DNA of 64,000 nt from Agarilytica sp045430285 (GTDB lineage: Bacteria; Pseudomonadota; Gammaproteobacteria; Pseudomonadales; Cellvibrionaceae), in assembly GCA_045430285.1 (NCBI GenBank), contig JAILXV010000001.1, positions 372,001 to 436,000 on the forward strand. Reading direction: 5' to 3'. Below the pieces are notes generated by a model. It worked only from the letters and a program-made list of their open reading frames with translations. It made no database searches and was not told the origin of the DNA. The stretch's first letter is position 1, and each line of letters opens with the position of its first letter. Made by a program: the position numbers and the translations under genes. Shown here one piece after another: positions 54,289 to 63,613 of this stretch.

Positions 54289-54684
54289 ATGCCTCCCTCT
54301 AATGCAAATTTATCGCTCTATAAAAATGTAGAGCTTGAATCGAGAGTTGCAGATGCAAGCCCTCATCAGCTCATACAAATGCTATATGATGAGCTTCATG
54401 TCTTATTGGCGCGCGCCAAAGCGATTCACAACGCAGACGATTCAGAAACTGCGAACGCCATGGTCGAAAGGGCTGTGAATATAGTTTCTTATCTTCATCA
54501 ATCACTTGCCGATGATGTTGAATCGGACCTCCCTCATAATTTAGCGCTGTTATACGAGTATATGGTGCGTCAATTACTTTCTTTTCGTATCAAGGGTGAA
54601 AGCCAGATATTGGACGAAATCGATAGCTTGGTTGAAACCATTAGCTCGGGTTGGCGAGATATTGCCAACGAGTCAACACCTTAG
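54289..54684 (+). CDS. FliS-family chaperone, copy 3
   Basis: The 131-residue protein has LYKNVELESRVADASPHQL, IQMLYDELHVLLARAKAIHN, AMVERAVNIVSYLHQSLADD and the C-terminal IDSLVETISSGWRDI. The SPHQLIQMLYDEL block is the classic FliS signature. The GGE motif of copies 1 and 2 is replaced by SDLPHNLALLYEYM. It is the last gene before fleQ. No separate flagellar promoter was found, so it may be read with the preceding gene. Confidence 0.85.
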   Translation: MPPSNANLSLYKNVELESRVADASPHQLIQMLYDELHVLLARAKAIHNADDSETANAMVERAVNIVSYLHQSLADDVESDLPHNLALLYEYMVRQLLSFRIKGESQILDEIDSLVETISSGWRDIANESTP

Positions 54685-54916
54685 CGCACTTTTTTTGTTG
54701 TGATCATATGGCGTCGTAAATTTGACTGTCGGCGAACTCTTGACTATTACTTAGCTAGACGGTTGAAAAGGACGGCTAAGGTCAAAAAACAGTCGGAGAA
54801 TAAGCAGGGCATCTGCATATATCATCCGGTCGATGTTTCCCACCTTTATTTCGCTTTCAACCTTTGGCATTAGTTAGAGACGTATTGGCAGTATAAGGCC
54901 ACGAGAAAGCGCATTC

Positions 54917-56359
54917 ATGCTTCATGATAAAAATATCCTTGTCCTAGACGAAGACGACACATCCCGAAAAGTTACCGAAGTGGTGCTCAATTTTATTGGC
55001 GAGCACACCGTGGCTTTTGGGCTTGATGGCTGGTTACGAGGGGAGCACGAGAAACCGCTAGATAAACCTATAGGGTTAATTATTCTCGCGCTGGACGAGG
55101 GCCATAAAAAAATTGGCAATACCCTAAAGATGTTGCATGAAATTCATAGCTTTGTGCCGGTCATCATTTTGAATGGCCAGATCGACATTCCAGACGATGT
55201 AGATGCTGCGATCAAACACATGGTCGTCGCCAAACTTCCTACGCCGCTGCATTACAATGATCTGAACGATGCGATTCATCGCGCTCAGCGTTACAACGAA
55301 TCTCAATTGCTTTCGAAAGAGGTACGGGGTCGTCGGCCTTCACACTTATTTCGCAGTTTGGTGGGCACCAGTCGTTTGGTCGGCAATGTTCGTACGGTAA
55401 TGAGCCAAGTCGCAGATAAAGAGGTCACAGTCCTTATCGAGGGTGAATCGGGAACGGGTAAAGAAGTGGTTGCCCGAAATCTACACTATTATTCTGATCG
55501 CAGAGATGGACCATTTGTTCCCGTCAACTGCGGTGCTATACCCAGTGAATTGTTAGAGAGTGAATTGTTTGGGCACGAAAAAGGCGCGTTTACAGGTGCC
55601 GTTACGGCCCGTGCAGGCCGCTTCGAAATGGCTGAAGGCGGTACCTTATTTTTAGATGAAATTGGGGATATGCCCTTACACATGCAGGTGAAGATACTGC
55701 GTGTTTTACAAGAAAAATCCTATGAGCGCGTTGGCAGTAACAAGCCCACAAAAACGGATGTGCGTATTATTGCGGCCACACACCGAAACTTAGAAAGCAT
55801 GATCGACGAAGAAAAATTTCGTGAAGATCTCTATTACCGACTCAATGTATTTCCCATTGAGATGCCGTCTCTACGCGAACGAGCTGAAGACATTCCTTTG
55901 TTGATCAACGAGCTTGTTTCTCGATTGGAGCACGAAAAACGCGGCTCCATTCGTTTTAATTCCGCGGCGATTTTGTCGCTTTGCCGCCATCCTTGGCCAG
56001 GTAACGTGCGGGAGTTAGCGAACTTAGTTGAACGCATGGCAATAACCCATCCTTATGGGGTGGTGGGGGCGCAAGATTTACCGTCGAAATATCGTCATGT
56101 TGAAATCAACGAAGAAGAACAGCTTCAAGAAGAGGAATCAAGCTCTGCTGAACCCACGGTTGTGGCTGCTGGGGATGTTGCATTGCTACCGGAAAGCGGC
56201 ATTGATCTAAAGGAATATATTGCAGGCTTAGAGTTAAGTTTGATTCAACAAGCCCTCGATAATGCTGGAGGTGTTGTTGCTCGTGCAGCCGAACAGTTGA
56301 TGATCCGCCGTACCACTCTCGTTGAAAAGATGAAAAAGTATGGTTTACAGCGGGGCTGA
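54917..56359 (+). CDS. fleQ: Flagellar master activator FleQ/FlrA
   Basis: FleQ is the sigma54-dependent master regulator of flagellar genes and a c-di-GMP receptor. The 480-residue protein has an atypical receiver-like N-domain (about 1-120) without a clear phospho-aspartate, an AAA+ domain with Walker A GESGTGKE (176-183) and GAFTGA (223-228), and a Fis-type HTH (AAEQLMIRRTTLVEKMKKYG). Residues reported for c-di-GMP binding in Pseudomonas seem kept: the LFRSLVG arginine (R146) and ARN (R187-N188). It should drive fleSR and the early sigma54 promoters seen here. Confidence 0.95.
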   Translation: MLHDKNILVLDEDDTSRKVTEVVLNFIGEHTVAFGLDGWLRGEHEKPLDKPIGLIILALDEGHKKIGNTLKMLHEIHSFVPVIILNGQIDIPDDVDAAIKHMVVAKLPTPLHYNDLNDAIHRAQRYNESQLLSKEVRGRRPSHLFRSLVGTSRLVGNVRTVMSQVADKEVTVLIEGESGTGKEVVARNLHYYSDRRDGPFVPVNCGAIPSELLESELFGHEKGAFTGAVTARAGRFEMAEGGTLFLDEIGDMPLHMQVKILRVLQEKSYERVGSNKPTKTDVRIIAATHRNLESMIDEEKFREDLYYRLNVFPIEMPSLRERAEDIPLLINELVSRLEHEKRGSIRFNSAAILSLCRHPWPGNVRELANLVERMAITHPYGVVGAQDLPSKYRHVEINEEEQLQEEESSSAEPTVVAAGDVALLPESGIDLKEYIAGLELSLIQQALDNAGGVVARAAEQLMIRRTTLVEKMKKYGLQRG

Positions 56360-56576
56360 TACGAATTCAAAAATGGTTGCACGGTTGAACCTCCGTAATA
56401 CCCCCTTACCCCTCACTCGCGATAAAGTCCGTCTGTAGTCATCATATAAACCGATTAAAATTGGCGCTCCATACTTTCTGTTGCACCCTAACACTTCACG
56501 TAAAAGCTGATAAGAACCTATACTTAACGGAGTATTCGCTGCTTTGCGTCCATAAGGTATTAGGCTTTCGTTGAGT

Positions 56577-59216
56577 ATGAAAAAACAACAAAAAATATGG
56601 ATGCAAAATACGTCGTTAGCGGCTTTTGGCGGGCTGATCTTAACGGCGTTAGTCTGCTATGCATTCATGACGGAACGATCGCTGCTCACGGCCAGTGAAT
56701 TTAGTTTTTCTCTTTCGCTGTTTTGGCTAATCAATTTTTTATTTATTGGTGCTATTGGTTTCGGCGTATCTGTACGTTTTTCCGATGGCTCACTCACGCT
56801 CCCGCAAATGGTGTGGGCGATTAGCAGTACACTCGTGTTTATGACGGTATCCCGTACACCGGATGAGCCTTATTACTTGTTGTTGCTGTTAGTGATGATG
56901 TTCGGTGTTTTTCGGCTGAAACCGACACAGTTTATTGGTTTCGCTATTTTTACCAGTGTCATGCTGGGACTGCAAAAAATATACTTAATTAAAATAGGCG
57001 AAGAGCATGGCGATGTTGTCGACCTCGCATTTGATTGGGTTGCGTTCTCGCTCAGCCTCATTATTCTTACCTCGCTGTGCCGTTCCGTAGCCATCTTACG
57101 CGCTAGATTGCGAAAGCGAAATCAACGACTGCAGGACGCGCTTCAAGTGAAGAATATGTTTTTGGCGAATATGAGTCATGAGCTACGCACGCCAATTAAT
57201 GGCATTGTCGGTATGCTGAAGCTCTTGGAAAATACGCCACTAAATACTGAACAACAACGTTACTTGGGACTAATAAATAGCAGCTCTGACGCTTTGCTGG
57301 GCACGGTTAACGACATCCTCGATTTTTCGAAAATTGATGCAGGAAAATTAGAAATTGAAGAAGTCGGTTTTGATATCACACAGTTGATATCTGATGTTGC
57401 GGAAACGGTGGAGCACGTTGCGCATAAAAAGGGCGTGGAAGTTGTACTCGATATTGCTGACTTAGCGCATAGCCATGTAGAAAGTGACCCCGTTCGACTT
57501 AGGCAAATTTTAGGAAACCTGACATCCAATGCGCTTAAGTTTACCAAAGAAGGCGAGATTCGCATTCACGCCAAAACCGTACTTTTGCAGGATAACGACA
57601 TTCAGTTTTCCTGTTCAGTGACGGACACCGGCGTCGGAATACCGCAGCATAAAAAAGACGCAATCTTCGAGTCATTTGCTCAGGCGGATGTATCGACCAC
57701 ACGTGAATTTGGTGGTACGGGCTTGGGCCTGTCTATCGTTAAGAATCTTTGTGATTTGATGGGCGGTGGTGTATCGGTAAAAAGTGACGAAGGTAAAGGG
57801 GCAACATTCGAGTTTCATTTACGCATGCGGGCCTTACCTCAACCTTTAAAATTCACCGATGGTCGTATTGTCGAAGTGATCGCCGGAAAAACGGTTTTGA
57901 TTGTAGACCCGAGTGCTTCTTATGCGAATGCGATGACCAAGCAATTAGCGCATTGGGGCGTTGACGTGTTTATCGCGAAAGACACGGCTAGTGTCATTAA
58001 ACAATTACACGGGGATGAGTCACCGCCTTTTTTTGCGGTTTTTGTTGATGCTAATTTTGATGATAACGCGGGCATAGAAGTCTGTCGTGCGATTCGAACA
58101 CACCTAAATAAACCTGCCTTAGGGTTGGTGTTAATGCACCCCTTGGGTGAAACTCTACAGCACGACGCGCTTGCAGATTTAAACATCCGTTATGTGTTAT
58201 CTAAGCCGATTACCCCGTCTCATTTATTGGATGCGTTTAAAGCACTGCTCAATCCCGAACACGCGTTGGTTGATCTTCAGCATGACAGTGTTTCGGTACA
58301 AACCAATACTTCGGCGGACATTACGCGCGAACAACCGAGAGAAGACGACCCTGATGGCAGTGATAAAATTTCGATGCCAACGACATTGGCGTATTCGAAT
58401 AAAGTCTTGTTGGTGGAAGACAATGAAATTAATCAGGAAGTTGCCGCTGGAATTCTAGAGATACTGGACCTTGACGTCGATGTGGCGGGTAATGGACAGA
58501 TCGCTTTAGATCTGCTTAATACTGTGCCGAGTCCAGGGTATGTTGCCATCTTTATGGATTGCCAAATGCCGGTGATGGATGGTTATGAAGCGACGCGACG
58601 TATTCGTAAGGGCGAGGGTGGCTCTACCCATAAGGACCGCCCGATTATCGCAATGACCGCAAATGCAATGAAAGGCGACCGAGAGAAGTGTATGGCCGCT
58701 GGAATGAGTGATTACCTTACCAAGCCAATTGATGTTGATCTGCTCGAAGAAAAAGTGCTTCAGTGGCTTGGCGCCAGACCACCGCAGACTGATAAAGAAC
58801 CTGATTCAGCTCACATTAATTCAGAACCCAAAAATGAAACACATGCGATTGTAGACGAATCCGTTTGGGATATGTCCGCCGCCCTAAGACGTTCTTTCGG
58901 TGGGCATGACCGCTTGCGTGCAGTCATCCAGCTTTATTTAGATTCAGCGCCTCGCCTTTATGTGAAAATGGATAACGCGCGGAACGAAGCTCGTATCGCT
59001 GACCTGTTAACGCTCGCCCACGAAATAAAGGGTGTTGCAGGAAACATCGGCGCTAATAAATTAATGGCGGCGATGGCGCGGTTAGAGCTGGCATGCCGTG
59101 AAAAAGATTCCTTAAAAATGAGCGCCTTCTGTCGGGAAGGTATCGATCAGCATCATGCGCTATCTTCAATACTCAACAACTACCTCCAAGAAGCGCCTAG
59201 CCCCAATACGGCCTAG
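56577..59216 (+). CDS. Membrane hybrid sensor histidine kinase with two REC and an Hpt domain
   Basis: The protein of about 879 residues has several N-terminal membrane helices (about 10-185), HisKA with H201 in NMSHELRTPING, HATPase (SDPVRLRQILGNLTSNALKF, DTGVGIP, FGGTGLGLSIVKNL), a poorly conserved receiver (VLIVDPSASYANAM, VDANFDDNAG), a full receiver (LLVEDNEINQEVAAGIL, MDCQMPVMDGYEATRRI) and an Hpt domain (H815 in LAHEIKGVAGNIG). It resembles BarA-type tripartite kinases. A TTG at 56571 is an alternative start. It sits between fleQ and fleS, where Pseudomonas has nothing, suggesting a role in motility control; no partner regulator is nearby. Confidence 0.88.
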   Translation: MKKQQKIWMQNTSLAAFGGLILTALVCYAFMTERSLLTASEFSFSLSLFWLINFLFIGAIGFGVSVRFSDGSLTLPQMVWAISSTLVFMTVSRTPDEPYYLLLLLVMMFGVFRLKPTQFIGFAIFTSVMLGLQKIYLIKIGEEHGDVVDLAFDWVAFSLSLIILTSLCRSVAILRARLRKRNQRLQDALQVKNMFLANMSHELRTPINGIVGMLKLLENTPLNTEQQRYLGLINSSSDALLGTVNDILDFSKIDAGKLEIEEVGFDITQLISDVAETVEHVAHKKGVEVVLDIADLAHSHVESDPVRLRQILGNLTSNALKFTKEGEIRIHAKTVLLQDNDIQFSCSVTDTGVGIPQHKKDAIFESFAQADVSTTREFGGTGLGLSIVKNLCDLMGGGVSVKSDEGKGATFEFHLRMRALPQPLKFTDGRIVEVIAGKTVLIVDPSASYANAMTKQLAHWGVDVFIAKDTASVIKQLHGDESPPFFAVFVDANFDDNAGIEVCRAIRTHLNKPALGLVLMHPLGETLQHDALADLNIRYVLSKPITPSHLLDAFKALLNPEHALVDLQHDSVSVQTNTSADITREQPREDDPDGSDKISMPTTLAYSNKVLLVEDNEINQEVAAGILEILDLDVDVAGNGQIALDLLNTVPSPGYVAIFMDCQMPVMDGYEATRRIRKGEGGSTHKDRPIIAMTANAMKGDREKCMAAGMSDYLTKPIDVDLLEEKVLQWLGARPPQTDKEPDSAHINSEPKNETHAIVDESVWDMSAALRRSFGGHDRLRAVIQLYLDSAPRLYVKMDNARNEARIADLLTLAHEIKGVAGNIGANKLMAAMARLELACREKDSLKMSAFCREGIDQHHALSSILNNYLQEAPSPNTA

Positions 59217-59382
59217 GTTTAGGCTGTGAGCTCGAGCTGCGTGTATAGGGGATGGATACTGCAGCCTTAACAATATCACCTGTTTTTTCAGTCTTTGCCT
59301 TTATCTGTCAAAAGCCTGGCGTTAGCCCGTTTCCTATTTTTGGTTTTTCCCTAAGTCATTGAATTGAAAGAATAAATTATTA

Positions 59383-59397
59383 TGGCATCGCCTTTGC
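59383..59397 (+). promoter_or_regulatory. Sigma54 promoter of fleSR
   Basis: TGGCATCGCCTTTGC matches -24/-12 with GG-N10-GC spacing, 56 bases before fleS. This fits FleQ control of fleSR. Confidence 0.88.
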
Positions 59398-59452
59398 AAT
59401 TACTTCTCTAATACAGATAAACGTCAATTTTTATCTCTTTGGAGCAGCGATT

Positions 59453-60643
59453 TTGCAGAGGCAATCGAACGCCGCGGTGGCGGATACATCTTTTGAGGAC
59501 AAGCGTGAAAGCTTAACGGCGGCGTTTGCTTTTTTTAACGAAACGTCACAACAGCTTTCTCACTCATATGAGTTACTTGAACAGCGCGTGCAACAGCTCA
59601 CGTCAGATCTCGATCGTGTTGCTGAAGAAAAAGAACAAGAACATCAGAAAAAACAACAAATTGCCACCCAAATGCGCGCGTTACTAAACTTTCTGCCTGG
59701 TGGTGTCATCGTACTTGATTCAAAAGGGATCGTATTAGAAGCGAACCCTGCCGTGAAGCAATTGCTTGATTGTCCATTGGAAGGTCGGTTATGGCGAGAA
59801 GCCATTAAGGACTGCTTCGCACCCAAAAATGATGATGGGTTAGAAGTGTCTACGCATAAAGGGCGGCGTGTCAGCATTGCGACCAGTTCATTGGGGAACG
59901 ATGGTCAAATTCTATTGCTAACAGATCAAACCGAGACACGTAAACTCCAAGAGAATCTTAGTCGCAATGAACGACTATCCGCGATGGGGAAGATGGTGTC
60001 TGCCCTTGCACATCAAATCCGTACGCCACTGTCTGCAGCGATGTTATATGCAGGACATTTGTGCAACAGTGAACTTGCGCAAGAGAAGAAGGATGCTTTT
60101 TCCAAAAAACTGTACAGCCGCTTACAGCACATGGAAAAGCAAGTGCGAGATATGATGTTGTTTGTTAAAAGTGAATTACCACTTAATGACGTGGTGAGCC
60201 TCGCAGATATTGAATTAGGATTGCGAGAGGCGTCAGAAGTCGCTTTGTCGACCACAGATTCAGCCTGTCAGTGGAAAAACGCTAACCCCAACAAGCAGAT
60301 TAAATGCCATCGTGAAGCGCTTATAAGCGCGATTATGAATTTAATTAACAACGGTATTCAAGCATCTGCCTCATCCCCAAAACTCACCGTTGATATATCG
60401 TGTATTGAGCGAAATAAAAAGTTAATCGCTCAAATTAGAGTGATTGATTTTGGCGAAGGCATTTGTGATTCGCGCTTAAAAGATTCAACCGAAATATTTG
60501 TCACGACGAAAGATCAGGGCACCGGTTTGGGGCTGTCTGTGGTCCAGTCAGTTGCGAAGGCTCATGGTGGTTCTTTTGAACTGTCATCGGTGCTTGGCAA
60601 AGGGACGGAAGCCTTAATCGAAATACCAGTCCTGTCTGACTAA
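59453..60643 (+). CDS. fleS: Flagellar sensor kinase FleS/FlrB
   Basis: FleS phosphorylates FleR to activate class III flagellar genes. The 396-residue protein has no membrane helix. It has an N-terminal coiled coil (ETSQQLSHSYELLEQRVQQL), a PAS domain (about 80-160; LPGGVIVLDSKGIVLEANPA), HisKA with H187 in ALAHQIRTPLSAAML, and HATPase (LINNGIQASAS, DFGEGI, TKDQGTGLGLSVVQSV). The start is a TTG at 59453 with GGAG 8 bases upstream; an internal GTG at 59477 is an alternative. It is followed 35 bases on by fleR. Confidence 0.94.
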   Translation: MQRQSNAAVADTSFEDKRESLTAAFAFFNETSQQLSHSYELLEQRVQQLTSDLDRVAEEKEQEHQKKQQIATQMRALLNFLPGGVIVLDSKGIVLEANPAVKQLLDCPLEGRLWREAIKDCFAPKNDDGLEVSTHKGRRVSIATSSLGNDGQILLLTDQTETRKLQENLSRNERLSAMGKMVSALAHQIRTPLSAAMLYAGHLCNSELAQEKKDAFSKKLYSRLQHMEKQVRDMMLFVKSELPLNDVVSLADIELGLREASEVALSTTDSACQWKNANPNKQIKCHREALISAIMNLINNGIQASASSPKLTVDISCIERNKKLIAQIRVIDFGEGICDSRLKDSTEIFVTTKDQGTGLGLSVVQSVAKAHGGSFELSSVLGKGTEALIEIPVLSD

Positions 60644-60678
60644 ACGAATTCATTTACAGAAGTATCGAGGAATCACCT

Positions 60679-62175
60679 ATGCGAGACGCAGCAACCAATA
60701 AAAATACGCCTACGGTGCTAGTGGTAGAAGACGACCCAGCGCTTCGTGAAGCCTTAGTGGATACCTTAAGCTTGGCGAGTCTGCATGTGTTGAATGACAG
60801 CTGTGCCGAAAATGCCTTGTTGCGGCTTAACAAATGCTGCGACATTGATCTTATTGTATCTGATGTCAACATGGGGGCGATGAGCGGTCATGATTTATTG
60901 CGTAAAGTGAAGCAAGACTTTCCGCAAATCCCAGTGTTATTGATTACCGCGTATGCATCGATTAGCGAATCTGTGCAAGCCATGAAGGAAGGCGCAATTG
61001 ATTATTTAGTCAAACCATTTGAACCCGATCTATTGGTGGAAACGGTGCAAAAAGTGATTGGTAATAGCGGCAGTGCTTCTGATGAACCCATTGCGGAGGC
61101 TGCGTCTAGTTTGCAATTATTACAGCTCGCTGCGCGTGTTGCACAATCTGAATCTACCGTTTTGCTTTTGGGGGAATCGGGTACGGGCAAAGAGGTGCTT
61201 GCCAAATATATTCACGATAAATCGCCTCGTTCCGATAAACCATTTGTCGCCATTAATTGTGCTGCAATCCCAGAAAATATGTTGGAAGCAATGTTGTTTG
61301 GTCACGAGAAAGGCGCGTACACGGGTGCACATAATTCTGCGCCAGGTAAATTTGAACAGGCGAACGGCGGCACCATTTTGTTGGATGAAATCAGCGAAAT
61401 GGATATCGGGTTACAAGCAAAATTATTGCGTGTTTTACAGGAGCGTGAAGTTGAACGACTGGGCGGGCGAAAAAGTATTAAACTCGATGTGCGTGTTATT
61501 GCGACCTCTAACCGTGATATGCGCTATGAAGTTGCGGACGGTAAATTTAGGGAGGATTTATATTTTCGATTAAGCGTGTTACCGCTACAGTGGGCACCGC
61601 TTAGAGACAGGGTGGCGGACATTCTTCCTCTCGCTACTAGCTTGCTTACGAAACACGCGCGAAAACAAAGTAGAGGCGCGGTGCAATTCGCGGAGGATGC
61701 TGTACAGACGATGTTGAGTTATCAATGGCCAGGGAATGTTCGCGAGCTAGATAATGTCATGCAACGAGCGCTTATACTACAGCCAGGTAATACGATTACG
61801 AGTTTGGATTTAGGTTTACAGCTGGGCGATAGTTTTAGTGAAAAACCGTCTTTAGTGGATTCAATTGCAACAGAAACCAAGCGACAAATCACGTCCATGG
61901 TATCGGATGTATCTTCCTCAATTAACGCTACAGCCACATCACTTGAGATGCCGAAAAGTGAGGTGTACGGCGATAATGATTGTGTGGAAGCAACGCATGA
62001 TGCCGCGCTGGGTGCAGACATGAAAAAACATGAATTTGAAATTATTGTAAAGACCTTAAAACAAGAAAATGGCAGTAAAAAAAATACGGCTGAAAAGCTC
62101 GGTATTAGCCCACGTACATTACGCTATAAGCTCGCCCGTTTACGGGACGAAGGCTATAGTTTGGAAATGGTATAG
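60679..62175 (+). CDS. fleR: Flagellar response regulator FleR/FlrC
   Basis: FleR is the sigma54 activator of class III genes such as the rod, hook and sigma54-driven flagellin genes. The 498-residue protein has a receiver with D62 in LIVSDVNMGAMSG, an AAA+ domain (GESGTGKEVLAKYIHD, GHEKGAYTGAHN with a Y in the GAFTGA loop, as common in this family, and DEISEMDIGLQAKLLRV), and a Fis-type HTH (NTAEKLGISPRTLRYKLARL). It pairs with fleS. The CGGCAA elements at flgB, flagellin 1 and fliE promoters are candidate binding sites. Confidence 0.95.
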   Translation: MRDAATNKNTPTVLVVEDDPALREALVDTLSLASLHVLNDSCAENALLRLNKCCDIDLIVSDVNMGAMSGHDLLRKVKQDFPQIPVLLITAYASISESVQAMKEGAIDYLVKPFEPDLLVETVQKVIGNSGSASDEPIAEAASSLQLLQLAARVAQSESTVLLLGESGTGKEVLAKYIHDKSPRSDKPFVAINCAAIPENMLEAMLFGHEKGAYTGAHNSAPGKFEQANGGTILLDEISEMDIGLQAKLLRVLQEREVERLGGRKSIKLDVRVIATSNRDMRYEVADGKFREDLYFRLSVLPLQWAPLRDRVADILPLATSLLTKHARKQSRGAVQFAEDAVQTMLSYQWPGNVRELDNVMQRALILQPGNTITSLDLGLQLGDSFSEKPSLVDSIATETKRQITSMVSDVSSSINATATSLEMPKSEVYGDNDCVEATHDAALGADMKKHEFEIIVKTLKQENGSKKNTAEKLGISPRTLRYKLARLRDEGYSLEMV

Positions 62176-62631
62176 GTGGTCAATTCTTGTTTTATTCATT
62201 TCTCAACCATGCGCCATATCGTCCATCATATTAGGGTAGCGGTTTAAGCGAATTTCCTTAAAGGTTATTCGCATAAGCGTCGCGTTTTCATTACTTAAAG
62301 CAGCGAAATACAGCAATCTCTAGCAGATTTTTATTGCGTATCTTAGATTTTTACCTTATTAAAATAATCGGACAAGATGAATTGTATATATCGGCGTAAA
62401 ATGTGAATGTTTTCCATATTTTTTTGTTGATTTTAATTATTTTGTCATATTATTCTTACATGCTGGCGTCTTTAATTAGACCTCTAGTGTTTCAGAACTA
62501 CAGGCGGTTGAGGGTTGATGTTCCCTTTAAGTTGTTAGCCTAACGGTGGAAGGTAACCTTAAGCTTATAGCTTTAACTATACGACGACCCTTGAATTGTT
62601 TTACTCGCAAAACTTTTGTGGAGTTTAGTTT
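62176..62631. other. AT-rich region between fleR and the PA3496-family gene
   Basis: These 456 bases hold no recognised gene. The part near 62425-62455 has TTGATT and TATTAT about 15 bases apart, a weak promoter candidate for the next gene. No hairpin with T-run follows fleR closely. Confidence 0.4.
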
Positions 62632-62802
62632 ATGGGTGTTCAAACATTTGATAGTAGTGTTACTAATAATATCGTGATTATGGACGATGACTTCGAATAT
62701 GAAGAGCCGCTCAATGGCACTGATGCGCGAAGACGTTTGGAAGACAAAATTGAAGAATTGCGTCTTCAAAAAGAATTAAAAGAATTTGATTTTGATGACT
62801 GA
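62632..62802 (+). CDS. Small acidic protein of the PA3496 family
   Basis: This 56-residue frame starts with ATG behind TGTGGAG and reads MGVQTFDSSVTNN, then DDDFEYEEP, GTDARRRLEDKIEELRLQ and ends KELKEFDFDD. The ARRRLEDxxEExRLxKEL core is characteristic of the PA3496 family, described as putative envelope-integrity proteins. It is cytosolic by appearance (no signal or membrane helix), acidic at both ends and helical in the middle. It is monocistronic, between fleR and fliE. The family name is recognised by pattern; its job is not established. Confidence 0.78.
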   Translation: MGVQTFDSSVTNNIVIMDDDFEYEEPLNGTDARRRLEDKIEELRLQKELKEFDFDD

Positions 62803-63222
62803 CACATAGTTCGCTGTTGTTGGTAAAAATCGTAACCCTCTGACGGTAATCGTTAATGTTCACGGCCGCTTATCGCGGCCTCGGCGATTCTGTGCTTTGT
62901 CTCTCTCGACCAAGATGGCCTTGTACATGCCCTGGTAGCGGATATCTTCGTCACAATATCTGACTTACCTGATATATCTGTATATCGTTAAAGTCTTCCC
63001 CAAGCCTTCTCTCATTTTTTACGGCGTGTTGATCAAACAGTCTTAAGCGTACTTGCTTGTCGTTTAGTCTTCTATGGCAAGCTGCTTCCGCCGGCAAACT
63101 TTGGCCTAGTTTATGCAGAGCTGATATTAAGTAAGAGTTTCAGCATAAAGTGCCAAAAACTCGTCGTAATCACCCAGTGAATCTGCGACTCAGACATAGA
63201 AAATAGATAAGAGGCGAGAGCT
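62803..63222. other. Intergenic region upstream of fliE
   Basis: These 420 bases hold a hairpin GGCCGC-TTATC-GCGGCC (62864-62880) without a T-run, 61 bases after the small gene, then a region without features, then a CGGCAA hexamer (63092-63097) and a sigma54 site. The long leader (about 95 bases) before fliE has no recognised structure. Confidence 0.45.
63102..63116 (+). promoter_or_regulatory. Sigma54 promoter of the fliE operon
   Basis: TGGCCTAGTTTATGC keeps GG-N10-GC; the flanking bases fit less well than at the other sites. CGGCAA ends 5 bases upstream, close enough to overlap sigma54 contacts. Confidence 0.62.
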
Positions 63223-63576
63223 ATGAGCGAGAGAATGGACATCAATCGATTGATGATGGAAATGCGCGCTTTGAAATCGCAAACGCAAGCGTTTAATGGC
63301 CCAGGGGCCTTATCCCGTCAGGATGTCGCCCAGCAAGTCAATAATGTCAATGGACCCAAGTTTTCGGATTTAATGACTCAGGCGATTGATAAGGTAAATG
63401 ATGTTCAGCACGCCTCTGGTGCTTTGCAAACGGCATATCTTAAGGGTGATCCCAATGTTGATATTACCGATGTGATGATCGCCTCGCAAAAGTCGGGTGT
63501 CGCATTTGACTCGATGTTGCAGGTGAGAAACAAATTAGTCGAAGCCTATAAAGACGTAATGAATATGCCCATCTAA
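63223..63576 (+). CDS. fliE: MS-ring/rod junction protein FliE
   Basis: FliE joins the MS ring to the rod and supports export. The 117-residue product has NNVNGPKFSDLMTQAIDKVN, LQTAYLKGDPNVDITDVMIA and SQKSGVAFDSMLQVRNKLVE with AYKDVMNMPI at the end, all family blocks. Length is typical. GAGGCGAGAG precedes the ATG. It is followed 37 bases on by fliF. Confidence 0.96.
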   Translation: MSERMDINRLMMEMRALKSQTQAFNGPGALSRQDVAQQVNNVNGPKFSDLMTQAIDKVNDVQHASGALQTAYLKGDPNVDITDVMIASQKSGVAFDSMLQVRNKLVEAYKDVMNMPI

Positions 63577-63613
63577 TTGGGGTTTAGGTAATAACAATAA
63601 ACGGTAGTTGAAA

